A stretch of 64,000 nucleotides of DNA from Bradysia coprophila (GCF_014529535.1 NC_050737.1:8600725-8664724); one strand, 5' to 3'; positions 47,889 through 62,600 are shown, counted from the first letter of the stretch. The notes: a model not told the origin generated them from the letters alone. Numbers and translations: made by a program.

Positions 47889-50612
47889 TTATTTCCTCAT
47901 TCTGTACTGCGTAACAGCTAAACATTCATTTAAAACTTCACCTGCCTTCATTCTGACAAACTTCGCGTTGACGATTTTTTTTTCTTCATATTCATAGGAA
48001 AAGTTTTCGAAAATGTTACGAAATAACAGATGAGTCTTGGCTAGTTATCTCATATATAAGCAAAACGAATAAAACATTAGACCACGGCAGGACTGGCTCT
48101 TGTGGAAAAATCGCGTTGAGCAAAGGAAAGACAGTAACAGGCACACTTCAGCTGGAAATAAGCGGCCAATGGTTCTTCAGAATGGCGCCAATATAGCAAA
48201 GTAAATGAAAATCAATCACAAAAGGATTTGCACATTGCCATATATGGCCAGTCCGAATCTGCATTAAACAAATAAAGTAGTAGATTTGCAGATTTAATGG
48301 TACCGTTAAGAGTATGTCACATCACATATTATAGCCAACATTTGGTATCCTTCTAAAACACGGTAATACCAGAATTTCGTTCTAGAATATGTTACTAGTG
48401 TACGTGACACAATGCTCGTGATACTTAACCTCCTGTCACATACGGCTTTATGTTATCGACAACGAAGACAAAAATAATGACAAGCTCTGGGTAATATGTA
48501 TAGTAAAATGCATGTTAAAAATTGAAGTACCAGATTTGAAATCAAACGATTAAAGATACTTTGGTCGATGGAAGTAATAGACCCTATCGCGCTGTTCACA
48601 CTTTACTTGCACAAACACAAAACCGATCGTGGTTATTCCATTTTAAAGCCAACTTACACACATTTTTACATATTACCATTTCAGCTCTTAAGCTCGCATA
48701 GATTCAAGCGTCTTTACTGCAGATAACTGATGTAATAACAGCCTGGAAACATAACGAGCTTAAAAGATGAAATCACGACCATATTATGGGCAAAAACTAT
48801 GTGTTTAATCACACTGAACTTCAATGAAATTATCGGCAATTGTATATGTGTTGACACAGTGACATTGTTTTTGTCCAAGCTGAAGAAAGCGTTGCTGGTA
48901 ACGGTATACCCGTGTTACGCGAAATTGGTCAGTCAAAGAATTAATTTAAGGCAAATGCAGATAGCTGCTGTCATTGTATTTCCATTGGTTTATCTGCAAG
49001 GCAAAGCATTCAATTTTTGTGTCTGAAATGCCTTTCAGATGAAAGTTTTTACTCTCTCAATACACTTTCCCTATTAGCAAGTGAAAGTTTGTTTAATTTT
49101 TCACATAAATATTAAATCAAAAGTAAGGTTAAGTTTGGTTAAAGCTTTTTGTTTAGTTATATTCATTATAGTTATTCGATTAGGATGCTCTGTGTGTAGT
49201 TTGAAATAAATCAAAACTAATTCATAAACTTTTGAAACGTTTTTTCTCTCTCTCTCTGTCTGCCTTTCATTTCTCTGCTATTATAAAAATATTTTGCTTT
49301 TATTTCAATTATTTTTAGCCTATTTTTTACTTTGGTGATTTGTTGATTAAACTGTTTTCCTGACACCAACACAATTTTTTTTTATTTTCAACACACTTAC
49401 AATATACATTGATTTTTGTTTATCAACACCAAATTTTTTTTAAATTTTATTTTCATTTTAATCAGAATTTTTTTTAGTATTTATGATGTATTACTACTTT
49501 TAAGTTTATAATATTGCGTTTGGTTTTTCCTTTAAATTTTCTTTGCTATTAACTTTTTAGATTTACAAACACCTAGAGTTTCATTTTTAAAAATCTCGTC
49601 TCCTTCTCGCCAAAATTGTTTACAGTAAAATGCAAGAGATAAACAGAATCAGGGAATGCTAAAGATGTGGGATCGTAATGCATTTGGATTGTTTTCATAG
49701 GAAATTTTATTATGTCCGAAGTCTGGATTCCGGAACACATTTTTATTGCTTCATTTGGTTCATTAAAATCCGTTGAATGTTTAGCGACTGGCTATGCCAT
49801 AGAAAAATACTTTTGCTTCCGTACGTATGACCAAAACGGCTTTATTAGGTTCCTAAGGCTAAAGCGACCTGTTTTTCGAAAAGTGAACAGTGAAAAATAG
49901 ATTTCCACATCCACGGTATTCCATCGAGAAATTCAAGAGATGAATTACATTCAACAGGATAACAACAGTATCGACTTCGGATCGTGAGAGATGCGAGAAA
50001 CAAAAACCAAAATATTTAGCGCAAGTTTCATAATTTTAGATTTACCAAAGACAAGGTCGATGATGCAGATAGAAAATAAAATTTTTGATTTTTTTTAATG
50101 GTTTTAGTGTTGAGTTTATGAAAGGCGTCTATGAATACGGTTTAGGATTAGTTCGTGTTGATAATTTCGAATAAAACATGATTTTCATGTTGCTAATTTG
50201 AAATATGCTACATCTAGCTAATTTGCTTAAAATTATGATGATTTTTATGATCTCCTCTGTACCAACTCTTTCATCGCTCTTTGCCAAGCTTATATATATA
50301 TTCCTCATTGATATTGTTCTAGCTACAACATAACGTTAACATTAATATTAAATGTCCTAAGGTAACGGTCTAACTAATACAACATGTAAATTCTTTAAAC
50401 CCCCTTTCCCCCTCACATCGTTATTTTAATCAATACTCTTGTCCATACACACACACGTTTGTCTCTTTCTAAAACTTATTGTATACCTTACCCTCCAGGA
50501 ACAACAACCCAATCACGACCCAATACGTGATTCAAATTTTATAAAACCATGGCAAGCAAGACGGCAAACAAACGGGAGCATTTTCGTTCAGAAATGGTAT
50601 CGAGTGTCGTTG

Positions 50613-53600
50613 TCAGTGTTTGCGCGTCATTTGCGGTGAACTGCCTGTACTTGTCGGACTGCCACTGCTTGGTCCGCTGACGGAATTGTGACGTCCCAAT
50701 GATGTGCGTGAATTCTGTCGCTGCGGTATTACAAATTTCGGTGGAGGCTGTGGCGTATACTGTGGCGGTATGGAATTGACCGACGTTTGTCGTGTCAATG
50801 CTCGGTTCGATGGTTCGTCCGATTTTGATGGAATTTGAACCGATTCGGAACGATTGGGTAACGGAGGAGCATTGGCAGATCGCGGTGGAATTGCAGGTGG
50901 AGGACCACGGCTAGTAACTGAACTTTGAGATTGAACGCGTGGCGGTAGCTGCGGCAATTTACTTTTGATTTGTTCAGTAACTTTGCTTGTAATCGATGTG
51001 GATGCTATGGGGCGGGTCTGTGTGATTGGTGTGGAAGAAGTGATTGGTGGATTTTGCGCGGGAGGCTGAACTGCAGATGTTGTGACTAATGGCTTTTGAG
51101 GCTGAATTGTTTGTTTTATGGTTACTGTTTGAGGTTTTGGTTGAGCTACTTGTTGTTGTTGTTGTTGTGGTGGTGTTTGCTGGTGCAGTTGCGTCTGCTT
51201 TTGTTGCGGTTTGGTTATAGTTGGTGAGGTTGTATTTTGAGAAGGTAAATGTTGTTGCTTTTGTTGCTGTGGCGGTTGTGGTTGAGTTTGAAGTTTTTGT
51301 TGATTTTTCTGCTGTGGTTTCGGCGATAATTGCGCTGCCTTTTTCTGCTCTTGACCAGCTGCCATGTACGAAAACACGCACAACACCGAGTAGCATATTT
51401 GATCCGCCTTTGGAATAAATATTTGGGTGTGAAATAATTTGTCTGTTACGTAGCTGTTGCTCGTCAAAGGAACACATAGTATACAAATAAACATTCACTG
51501 AGAAAATAAAAAGAAAGACTTACACGGGACAATCACAAATGGTTATTCGAAAACATATTCTAAATTTTGTGTTTGTTGTTTTAGGTCAATTTTTATACTG
51601 AGTGTGTGTAGAAGGTGTGTGTGTTGGATGGGTAGTTATACAACATGCAGTTTACGGAAATAATTATGAAATATTCGATTCAATATATCGTTGATTCAGC
51701 CGGACAGGGGAGGTATTGATCCAGTTAACCTTTTATTTTCCATTAGTTTCATAGCCAAACCAACGGAAAACAATCGGTGGAGACTTAATGCTGCCTCAGG
51801 AGCCTTTCCGGTTTCGGAAATTGGTTGATTAATTTTTGAAAATATTCATTGAGCATATGTTCAGAAAAGAAAAGAAAAAACATAAAAATTTTACGAAACA
51901 AGAAAGGAAACAATGTTAAATTTACATGCTAGATCGACAGCTAAGTTGAATAGCTGCCGTAACACTCACCATAGAAGATTTGTATTTCCTCTGAATGATT
52001 TGCCTGGTTTTGGGATCTTTAAAGAAAGTGAAAAAAACATTAGAACCATCGATCGATTGACTTTGTGGGTTTGATTGTTTGTGTGCATGCACAGGAAAAG
52101 GCTCATCATTGTTTTTTTTTTCAACGGTTCAATGCAATGAATATACTTACTGAACTCCTCTAGTATGAAAATGCCGCCTTTTTGGGTAAAACATTTTCTG
52201 ATATGATCCAGACGAACGAAAAACTAAAATGTAGAAAAAGACAAATACAAAAAAATTAATTGCCGTCCTCAGAGTTCTCTAAATTCTTTATTCAGAAAAG
52301 TTCTGGTTTAAAAATGCTCTAAGTTTCTATTTTCAATCAGTGTCAATTTTTCTATGAACTAAATTTGCTAAATTTGCATGTGGTGTGTTCATCTAAATTT
52401 TAATTGCGGAACAAGATACACACAAAATGCAATCAGGCTGATTTTAGATTTCAATATTTCTCTCTCATTTTTAAAATTCCAATGAAAATCGTTGGGCATT
52501 ATGAACCTTTTTATTGCGGACGGGTTCACGTCGGTAGATATTTTATTTTTCATAAATTTAACATCTAAATTATTTTCCGTCTAATTAACAAGCGCATGCA
52601 TTCATAAAATCTAACTAAGAGGCATGGATTCTTTCGTCAGCGAGACACATTGTGACGAGTCCATCTGTGAGATATCACTGTGCGGATTTATGTTTAGTTT
52701 TTCCAAAAATATTTAATTTAGTAACGAAAGACAGATTCACATACAATTGACGAAAACTTTGCGAGTCAAAAGAATCTTTGAAAATTCGTTTCAGAGAATT
52801 TAGAAACTTAAAAAAAAGGAAACAAAAGGGAGGAAAATCTTTGGAAATCTTTAAGTAACATTCCTAAACTATATCTTCAAAAATTCATCATTGATCTTAG
52901 TTTCTTCTTTGAATGTTACTTCATTTTTATTGCTCGAAATATTTTAGTTTCAACGTCTTTGATTAATTCTAATGGAATTAGAAATCTGAATTTTTTCAAA
53001 CGACCCAACAGGTCGAAAAGACTGTCCTTCGTGACTACTTTGATTTCCTTTATAATTCCTTAAAGGAAATAAAACAAAAACGACAAGAACTGACATCTAA
53101 CATCAAACTTAGTATTTTTAAAGGGACCATGGTTTCGAGGATTATTCTTTCTTTATCGTTTTGCTCATTTATTCGTGCTAGCAATATTTTACACATTGCT
53201 TCAATTGATAGCGAGGGTGTCGGTTCAAATTTATTATTTCAATTTTTTATGTCTACCCCCCAGTGCCGCAATCGGGCACTTATTTTTCCATTTATGTATT
53301 TGTCCAACCAGGGCCTAATATTGAGAATTATTTCACTGCAGTGTGTTTTTCGATCGAACATTATTTCGTTTCTTCAATGTTTTAAGTGTCAAAAATGTCA
53401 AAGAATGAAGGATGTATATCCTTTCTTTCGCATAAATCTTTCGTACTTTGGCATTATTAGCTTATTTGACAGTTAAACCTTTGACAACTCAAAAATATCA
53501 CAAATATGTTCATTCGTAAAATGAAACGATTGAAAATTTCACCAAATTTGAACTGAAAATTCACCAAACTTTAACTGAAAATTAACCAAATTTTAACTGA

Positions 53601-56600
53601 AAATTCACCAAATTTAGTGAGTTTTTTTAGTGAAATTTGGTGAAATTTAGTGAAATATTTCTCAATATATTTTATACAACATTGGCATCAATTTTCGTTT
53701 ATGGTTCGTATAACTCTTCAAAGACATGCCGAACAAAGTGTAATTTACTTTTATTTACAGAGATTATAATAACTTTTGGTGACTTTCGGCGGATCGATCT
53801 ATTTTGGTACACTTGATAGAAATGCAATTTGATGGCATTCGTGCTTGTCTACCGATCGAAAAATCTTTTGTACTTAATTAAAAAGCCTTGTCTCTCACGG
53901 AAACAATATCTTTTTTGTGGAGCATCATGAAAAAGACTTGTTAAGTGACTTTTTCATGGCGCGCCACAAAAAAGACTGTTCCTCAAGTCGTTTTTTCTGA
54001 ATCGATATTTTTACCACCCAAACAAAACGAATCATTTTACATTTTCTAACCACAATTGGTAATAGCGAACAACCTTTCCCAATAGAAATCCTCTAAAATA
54101 AATATCGCTTGCACTTGTGAGCGATTTTTTTTTCTTCGGTGGACTTTTTCCACATCAGTATAATCACCTCAGTGAAAGCGATAGCTGGGAACAACTTATA
54201 TATGGTGTAACGCAAACTATGGGAAACTTCGCGACTGAATTTCCTATGTTTTGTTTCTAGCGATGAGTAAGAAATATTAGATCTTGCATTTGTTACAATG
54301 TCAGTTAGGGGAAATCTTTTCTTTAAGTCTGATCTTGAATTTGCTGCAATGGAAGATGAAACATTCATCATTTCCAAATAGTGAGTGATCAATCAACAGT
54401 GTTAAAAAAAGTAATTTTCAGCAGGAAGTAGAATTTAAGTATTCCGTGAAGTGAAGTTCAACCGATTTTTAAATTTAAAAAACATCGTTGAAAGATTATT
54501 ATAATCCACATAAATCGACGAAATTTCATTCGCTATGTGTATAACGTGTGAAATTGTGCGCTAAAACTAAATGTTGTCTTCACAGTCAAAGATGACCGTG
54601 CTCAAAACGTTCTTACCGAACAGGAGAATGAACGGGAAATTGGTAAGTCTATTTTCGCTGTGTGTGTGAGCGGTATTCTAGCATTAAATTTTTTGAGGAT
54701 GCCTCCGAAAAATGCACACTTAAAATGTCTATTGGTCTGAGCCGTCCCAATTAACCATTCACGTCAAATCAATGATAACTAATTCAACATATATGTGGTC
54801 TTGATTTATTATAAAACGAATGCCACTATTTGACAGAAGAGATGCACTAATTTTCATTTAAAAGAAGTTTTTTTTTAACGACTTCTCACCGGCTCGGTGG
54901 TACCAATTCGATCACATTTATAGCATATTTTTGACTTCACAATCTCAATCACATCAATCAAAAAAATAAAAATAAGAAGCAGTGCAAATACAGCCAAAAC
55001 CAAATGCCACAACAGGATAATTTCCAAACAAAGAAAAAAATGAAAAGTAAAAACTATCGAAAAATTGTAACCAAAAATTTAAAAGAAAAATTTGAAGCTA
55101 TCAAAATGACCAGGCAGCAATAAAATGTTTTTCTTTTTTTATTTTCAATTAAATAAACAAATAAATCTAAATATCAGCACTTGTGAGATGGTCTTCAGTT
55201 TTTTTTAAATAATTTTTTTTTTCAATTTCATGTTTTCTATAAATAAATAACAAACTGGTAAAAATGTGTATCAAAAAACGGTTTTCTTTTGTGGTATAAA
55301 TAAATCGATTTTTTTTTTCGCTAAATTAACTGGAAATAGTCAATTTTTAATGATAATTTGTAAATCGATAAAACGAAAAACGTGATTTATAGATCATGCG
55401 ATTTATCTAACGGTAATATATTTTGTATTCTCTGATAAAAATATTTTAATGTGTTGGTGTGTGGTATGGTAATGTATGTGTTTTTTAATAGTTTAAATTA
55501 AAATAAAAAAATATATTTTTTCTTCATTGGCTAATTTTTGTTAATTGATTTTTGTCTTAAAAAATCAAATTTTTTTTGTTTGTAATTAATCGAAAACAAA
55601 AAAAAAACTCAAAATCAGCACACATTTTTTGGATTGAAAAACAGGTGATAGGTGAGAAGCTGTTTATTTCGATAAAACTGAACATTTCTACAAATCATGA
55701 ATGGAAAAAAATTTGAAAAAAAAAAATAAAAAAAAAAAAAAAAAAAATAGAAAAGTGGACGTCAGGTAACTAATTATATCAATTCCATCTACAAGGTGAA
55801 TAAACTAATCTAAACAAATATTCTAATCAAAAGAAATCACAAATTTCATTTCAAAAATAACAAACGAAAAAATAGAAAACAAAAACAAACAAAAAAAAAA
55901 CAGAACTGCAAAATGTTAATTAATTGTTTATAGGCACACAACACTACTAAAAACTGTTGCGTTCAACATAACATAATTCCTTTTCTTTATTATTTATATA
56001 TCTAATACAAATTAGGTTTCGTTTATCATTTTTAATAATTTTTATGATTCAAGTATAAATCTAAAGACTTTTTTTGTCTTGTTAAAGAGAAAGGACAGTT
56101 GGCAGTTAAGATTGTTTCAAAAATGCCAAAACAAAAACGAAATTCAAGTGAAAATAACGAGAGAAAAAACGAAAAAAAAAACTTAAAAATAAAAACAAAA
56201 AATCTTTTTGGTGTGACATTTCCTTTAATTTTCTAATAAAATTTTTTTTGTTATAGAAATCAATACCTCGAAATCCTTTTTGCGTAAATATCAGCATTAT
56301 TTAAGACCAAGTCCAAAAAAGATGAACAGGCGCAGCGATCCGCGTAAAAAACATTTTAAGATGTTAGTCTTTTGAGCCAAAACTTTTTTTTTACTTAATA
56401 AACATTATGGACTTTCAGCGTTTCATTATCTACTCCGATGTGTGAATAACTTTTCTTTTCGACAAAATAAAAAAAATTATTTTGGTTTCTGAATAAACCA
56501 AGCAAAATGTTTCTTAAATTCAAAACAAAAATTTTTCTTGACATTTTGCTATGCGTTAAAAATGTGCTTGGGTGAACATTTTCAAGCTCGAATTAAGCTT

Positions 56601-59600
56601 TCGAGAAAATGGCGACAAAATGCAGAAGTTTTTCTGTCGTCAACGTTTTTTTCTTTCTTTTCTTTCAATTTTTTTTCTTCTTGTTCATTCCTTCATTTTT
56701 AATTTATAAAAAAAGAACCCCAAGGACCATCTCAAAAGTAACCAATTGAGAGAGACAAAATATATGATTACGTACATTGTAGCGACTGTTTTTACTAAAA
56801 AAAAATATTTTCTTTTTTTGTATTTAATACTTAAATAAATTTTGGCTTGGAATGAGCTTTTGTAAAAATTTCGTTTGTTTGTCTCGTTAGCTCAACTTTT
56901 TTCCTTTATTTTCACCAGATATTTCGCCAACAATTCGTAGGCATTTTCAATGGCTAATTAGAAGAAAAACATTCTAAAATTACTACTTGTCACAATTTGG
57001 CCTATGTTTAAGACCTACCAATTAAATAAATATAAATTCTAACAAGAATTTCGTCAAAAAAATATCACAGTCGTTCGAATCATATTTACAAACAAGATTA
57101 CAAGTGTCACTTTCCTTTTCAATTGCGTAATTTGCAGTTCACTGAGTTCACTGTTCTGATGCATGGTTTACATGCCGTCTTTTCAGATGATGTTAGTGTA
57201 TGCACCTGGTAGGAATTGACTTTCATGTTGTCTGTTCAAATTGTTTCCAGCAGCTTTTTTGATCGCAATATTTTCCAATATTCCAAGTTTCTTGGAATTT
57301 TTTTCCTTGTATACGATTTTGACACCACTCCAACGAGGTCTATGGCCTCACCATGTACGTGTGAGAAAAAATACCTAGGAAAAACGGAACAGAAACTTGG
57401 AAATCGAACTAACCAACACAAACATGCAATTCAAATTGGAGATGAAGCACACAGTGGCTTATGTGAACACATCATTCAAACAGGCCATAGACCTCGTTGG
57501 AGTGGTGTCAAAATCGTATACAAGGAAAAAAATTCCAAGAAACTTGGAATATTGGAAAATATTGCGATCAAAAAAGCTGCTGGAAACAATTTGAACAGAC
57601 AACATGAAAGTCAATTCCTACCAGGTGCATACACTAACATCATCTGAAAAGACGGCATGTAAACCATGCATCAGAACAGTGAACTCAGTGAACTGCAAAT
57701 TACGCAATTGAAAAGGAAAGTGACACTTGTAATCTTGTTTGTAAATATGATTCGAACGACTGTGATATTTTTTTGACGAAATTCTTGTTAGAATTTATAT
57801 TTATTTAATTGGTAGGTCTTAAACATAGGCCAAATTGTGACAAGTAGTAATTTTAGAATGTTTTTCTTCTAATTAGCCATTGAAAATGCCTACGAATTGT
57901 TGGCGAAATATCTGGTGAAAATAAAGGAAAAAAGTTGAGCTAACGAGACAAACAAACGAAACTTAAATAAATTGTTTTGTTGATCGATAAAAGCAATTTT
58001 TAAATGAAAAAAGAAAACGAAAAAAAGGAAATCGAAAATTAAATTCGGAATTAATTATTGGAAATGAAAAGAATTAATAAATATAGAAATATGCCATTGC
58101 AATACCACTCACGAACATGAATATATTATCATTTATTGTTATAAGTAAACTTTTTTTTTTGTTAAAATATTTAATAAAAAGATTTAATTAAATATTTGAG
58201 TTTGTAGATTTAAAATGAAAAATTCTGTCAAAGTCTTAATTAGATTAAAATACAAAAATTTGAATATCATAGACAATTATTAATGGAAATCAAAATCATA
58301 ATCCAGTTGGAAAAATATATATTTATAAAACAAGTAAAATGGAGAGGGTCTGGGTTTAATTAATTTGTAATTAAAAGGTTGGAATAGGTCGAAACAATAA
58401 AAATCGAGCTGATTTGGCGGCAAATATATAAAATTGGTACGTTTGATTAATTTGATAAATATAATTGTAAATATAGAGCATTCAAAACATTCACTTGCTT
58501 TGGTTAAGATTAATAATTATAAAAATTAAATAAAAAAACAAAAAAAAAACAGAAAAATCAATAGTTTTAAATCAAAAATCTAATCTTATTCGGAATGTAT
58601 ATATCTAGCTCAACGTTTGACACAATTTATATGCTGATAAGATATAAGTATTGAATCGGAAAAACGTTTGTTTTTTTGTTGACCTCATATCTACCTTTAA
58701 TTAGACTATACTTCGCCTACTAAATCATTAGAGTTTTACTAACAAAATGCATAGATGAAACATGGAAAAAGGGAATGAAATTGTTACAAATATTTGTGGT
58801 AATATTAGCTAGTAACTTTCCTAGTTAAATCAGCTTGTACATTAAATTCCATATCAATACAGAATCATGAAACCGGCCATTTCTGAAAGCTAAATGCAGA
58901 ACAAGTCTTAAGATTTTTTACATTCATTAATTGTCCAGGGCCCTAACTCGAGAAACACTCATACTCTGCGTGATAGCATAGCCTATTTTCTAAAATATGC
59001 GGCGTACACATTTGAAAGGAAGGAAATTTCAGCCTCGAGTGAAATCTCTAGCCCCAAGATTTTGAAATTAAGACTTAGAATTTTGTGGAATTTTAAAGAA
59101 TATTTTTTTTAAACAGGTACTCTAACACGTCATAACTACTTAAGCTTCGATCCATATCATTAAGATTTTTCAACCGGACGTAGTTAGATGTTTAAAAAAT
59201 GGTGTGGTCATAAACATCTAGATCTTCAAATAATAATTGAGAAGCTTGGAATGAAATTTAATGACAATAAAGAAATAGATTTAATGATCTGGTGGTGTTT
59301 GTCATTTCTAAAAGACACAATAACTTTTAATGGTTTAGTTGACAACAAAGTTCAACACCAAACGAAAATTATCCAGAGTTATTTTATACTGAGTTAAAAA
59401 TTCGAAATAGTGTTCTGCCAGTAAATCTTTTGGTGTAAAATAGAACAAAAATTAAATTAAAGGAAAATGGAAAAGAAAGTAAAACAAAAAAATGTTGGTT
59501 TATTTGATTAATATAATTAATAGGTAGCTGCACATCGAGAGCTTATGCAAATTAGTAGATATATTTATTGTAGGTAGTTGGTTAACTGATAAAATGTAAA

Positions 59601-62600
59601 TGAACCATGCAATTGAAGTAAAAAAAAAATTGTTAATTTTTTTAGTAATTAAATCGGAAATGATAATAAAAATATGTAAAAGTTAAAAATATGGCCACGT
59701 CAAATGATCATTGGCGATCATTTCCTTTTTGTCTTGTTTAATAAAAGTTTTCGGTTTCATTGTTTAAAGAAAAATGATTCAAAAGTTACTCTGATGATCA
59801 ATTTAACTATACATAAGGCGATTCAGTTTTTCTGAGTGGTTTGCAACCAAAAAACGAAATGAAATTAAAATAAAATTTTAAAAAGTTTTCTTTGTTCTTC
59901 TTCTTCTTTTGTTTCCGCAACAATTTAATCAAACGAATTAATTTTTTTGTAATTTAAATTAATTTTTTTTTCTATTTTTTTTTCTTTTAATTAGAGAAGG
60001 TCCTTGTTTTGGTGGTAGAAATTAAGATGAAAATGAAATTATAATCACACTGAAGGAGGATTGTTTACTAAAAAATATTTAAAACGAATATTTTCTATGT
60101 ATAGTAAATATGTACATTATGATGAGTATCATGATTCAAGAGGGAAAAAAATGTTTCGTTTACATAAACAGAAAAAAAAATCGGTTCAAGTCTGAATAAA
60201 ACACGTGAATGGGTAGCCATACGATGACGAGGGACTTGATTGTATATATAATTAAAAACAAACACATTTAATCGTTTAATTATTAAAAGATTAGTAGAAT
60301 TTAATGATTGAATTGCTTGAAACATTTAAAAAAAAATCTGTTCGCAACGAAGAAATTCCAATTGAATTAAGTTGTCAAGTTTACTAAAAAAAATAATTTT
60401 TCATAAAATAAATCAAACAGAAAATCAGTTTTCAATTCTCAGATCTAGTATAAATATTATAAAACCGTAATCATGAGGAACACAATTCACTTAAAGTCCA
60501 AAAATTAAAGACTCTATTTATTTCGAATTAAAATAAATCTTTGGTTTGTTGAATATTAATTATTTTAAAGTAAAATTAATTTTGATATTTCATTGTCCAG
60601 CAGAAAAATATAAGACAAAAAAGCTTTTATATCGGGCCACTTACCTTACTATTGGCAAACAATAAACCAACACCTTCTAAGCAAACTTGTAGCAAACCAC
60701 CCTCTCCAGTTGTCATGTCCTGAACGGGAAATTCACCACCCAATTCCGGGATATTTGCAGGAATTCCGCCACGATCCATAGCTTCTTTGATGCAATTGTA
60801 CAATTCCTTACACTAAATGAAAACACTTGTTAGATACGAATTCAATGTCATTCAATGCCAGTGATATCAGTCCTTCATAAGGGGGACACGATTAGAATCC
60901 CAAACTATACTACCCGAAACAAAAACATTTTTTTCAACGAGGGCTGTGGCAGACCTAGTGTTTATCTCAGTGGTCACAGATGGTAAAAGATCCAAATTTG
61001 TGGCTTAATGCCAAACGACAAATTTTCTTTTAATGAAAGGTCTGCCCTGCTAGACAAGTCACTTTGCAGCTTGCCGGGCACCACGGACCTTTCAAAAAAA
61101 ATATATTTTCCCAATTCTTTACTTAGTCAGTTATTTTAGGCCTACCACAGTCTTGTGGAACAAGTTTTTGTTTCAGTTAGTCTTCATGTGGCATTGTTTA
61201 CAAACAGTGGCCTTACGACGAACTGACATGCACCCATTGTCTCTGTCTCTAAGAAAAATCGAAAATTTACTTTTTTCGTGAAATATTTGTGCAATTGGGT
61301 CTGGCCACCATTTCTGCGCCACAAGCATATCACTTTCGTTCTCGGCGAATATGTCATATTCACTAATCGTTCGAACCACCAGCGTTCGATTATGGCTCCG
61401 TTCACCGATCTCAGGACCAATCCATCGTCTCGAACTTCCATAAATCGTAGCGGGCCGCTAGAATCCAATCCCTGATAAACGGTAAAACTCTGACGGTTCA
61501 ACATTCTCGAGCCCAACGGTTTCAGATCGATGTCATTTCCATTCTATTTCGAAATAAACGAAAATATTTCACCAATTGAACGGAAAACTCGGAAATTCTC
61601 AAATTTGTTACCAAATTCAACACTTGATCCAAGAGATTGTGCACCTCTTGCGAGTACACCAAACCGATATGACTCTTTCCCAATAAGCGCCTGACCTTTC
61701 GTTTTATTTCCTCCTTATTCACATTCAGCATCACCAATTCAGCTGTCAAATTGAAGAGCATCGTTGACAGCAATCGATCTTCATCGTGCTCCAAACGTTT
61801 CCGTTCCGAATCGCTCAACGATTTATATTTTTCCATCATTTCGCCGGGTCCCTGGTCCATTCCAATCATATCACGTTCCTGACTGACCGCGTCCAAGAAA
61901 GCATCTTCCCAGAATTGCATCTGATCCCATAGTATCAATCTGAGATGGTAAATGGAAATTCGATTAGTTGCCGGTCGAACTTCAGCACATTCGTTTTGGT
62001 GAACTAACCGTTCCTTTCCCAATAGACCTTCGAATAAATACACACGTGGAGCGTCAGGTGATGGTGATGATGATGTGTTGATTAAATGCCCACCGGTGTA
62101 TCGGAATCCGGCGCTTAATGTTGATTTTCCCGACCAAATACTACTAGATCGACTTTTATCTTTCATATTGGACTTGTTGGGGAACTAAAATGTGAGTTTC
62201 GTTTTTAAAAGAAAAATAATTTTGGTTTTCTAGTTTGGGAGCGATGTAGTTGAGTTGATATTAAATCAGCCACAAGCAACTAGTTTGAGAATCTCTTTGA
62301 TAGAATTCAGAATTGGTGTTTTGCATACAGATCACAATCCAATTAACTTCCAATTTCAATGCATCTCTAGGTCAGTTGTAAATCAAAGAATCTTTTTGAA
62401 CAAATTCATTTCTAATCTATAAGAAAATATCATGGCCGCGGCTATTAAAACACGTTCTTCGCCAGCAAAACTTCAAATGCAGCCATTGGTGCCAGTTAGA
62501 AAGTATGGCCAGGACCAAACTATACTTTAAAGTATCATCATCAACTCAACCACATCAATTAAAAATAAAATTAAAAAAATCGACAAATTGTGCTCACGGA

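Larger units (their letters stand above)
43706..50612. other. Intergenic region between the NRF-6-like gene and the 3' end of Rab3-GEF
   Basis: About 6.9 kb without a supported gene. It contains fold-backs at 45185-45317 and 47763-47888, and short repeats of 'caaatatgag' and 'gcaaatg' near 44860-44930. There is a (CT)n run near 49250 and T-rich stretches near 49370-49560. Open frames (for example 45312-45521, 47152-47352 and 48799-49026) are short and motif-free. The 3'UTR of Rab3-GEF presumably occupies the right end, but its polyA site was not located. Confidence 0.55.
52224..60644. other. Large Rab3-GEF intron
   Basis: Very AT-rich, with many homopolymer runs, including a (A)n tract near 55715-55750. 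It contains a tandem repeat at 53531-53660, fold-back 53902-53980, an exon-like segment at 54586-54642 and the Penelope-like hairpin at 56869-57961. Short frames at 53129-53476, 59188-59397 and 60095-60325 show no known domain. Confidence 0.6.

Noticed and set aside
50974-51498. Second long minus frame (Thr/Asn-rich) overlapping the last Rab3-GEF exon
   Set aside because: Frame shadow of the CAA/CAG-rich exon; the exon's other frame continues the conserved MADD sequence.
53129-53476. 115-codon + frame, and a partly open minus-strand reading of the same DNA, in the Rab3-GEF intron
   Set aside because: The minus reading looks slightly protein-like but contains stops and matches no family that could be named; a decayed element fragment is possible but unsupported.
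57216-57348. N-terminal 44 codons of the open frame leading into the GIY-YIG fragment
   Set aside because: This part lies in the inverted left arm and is antisense to the right arm; it is open only by chance and is not part of the Penelope protein.
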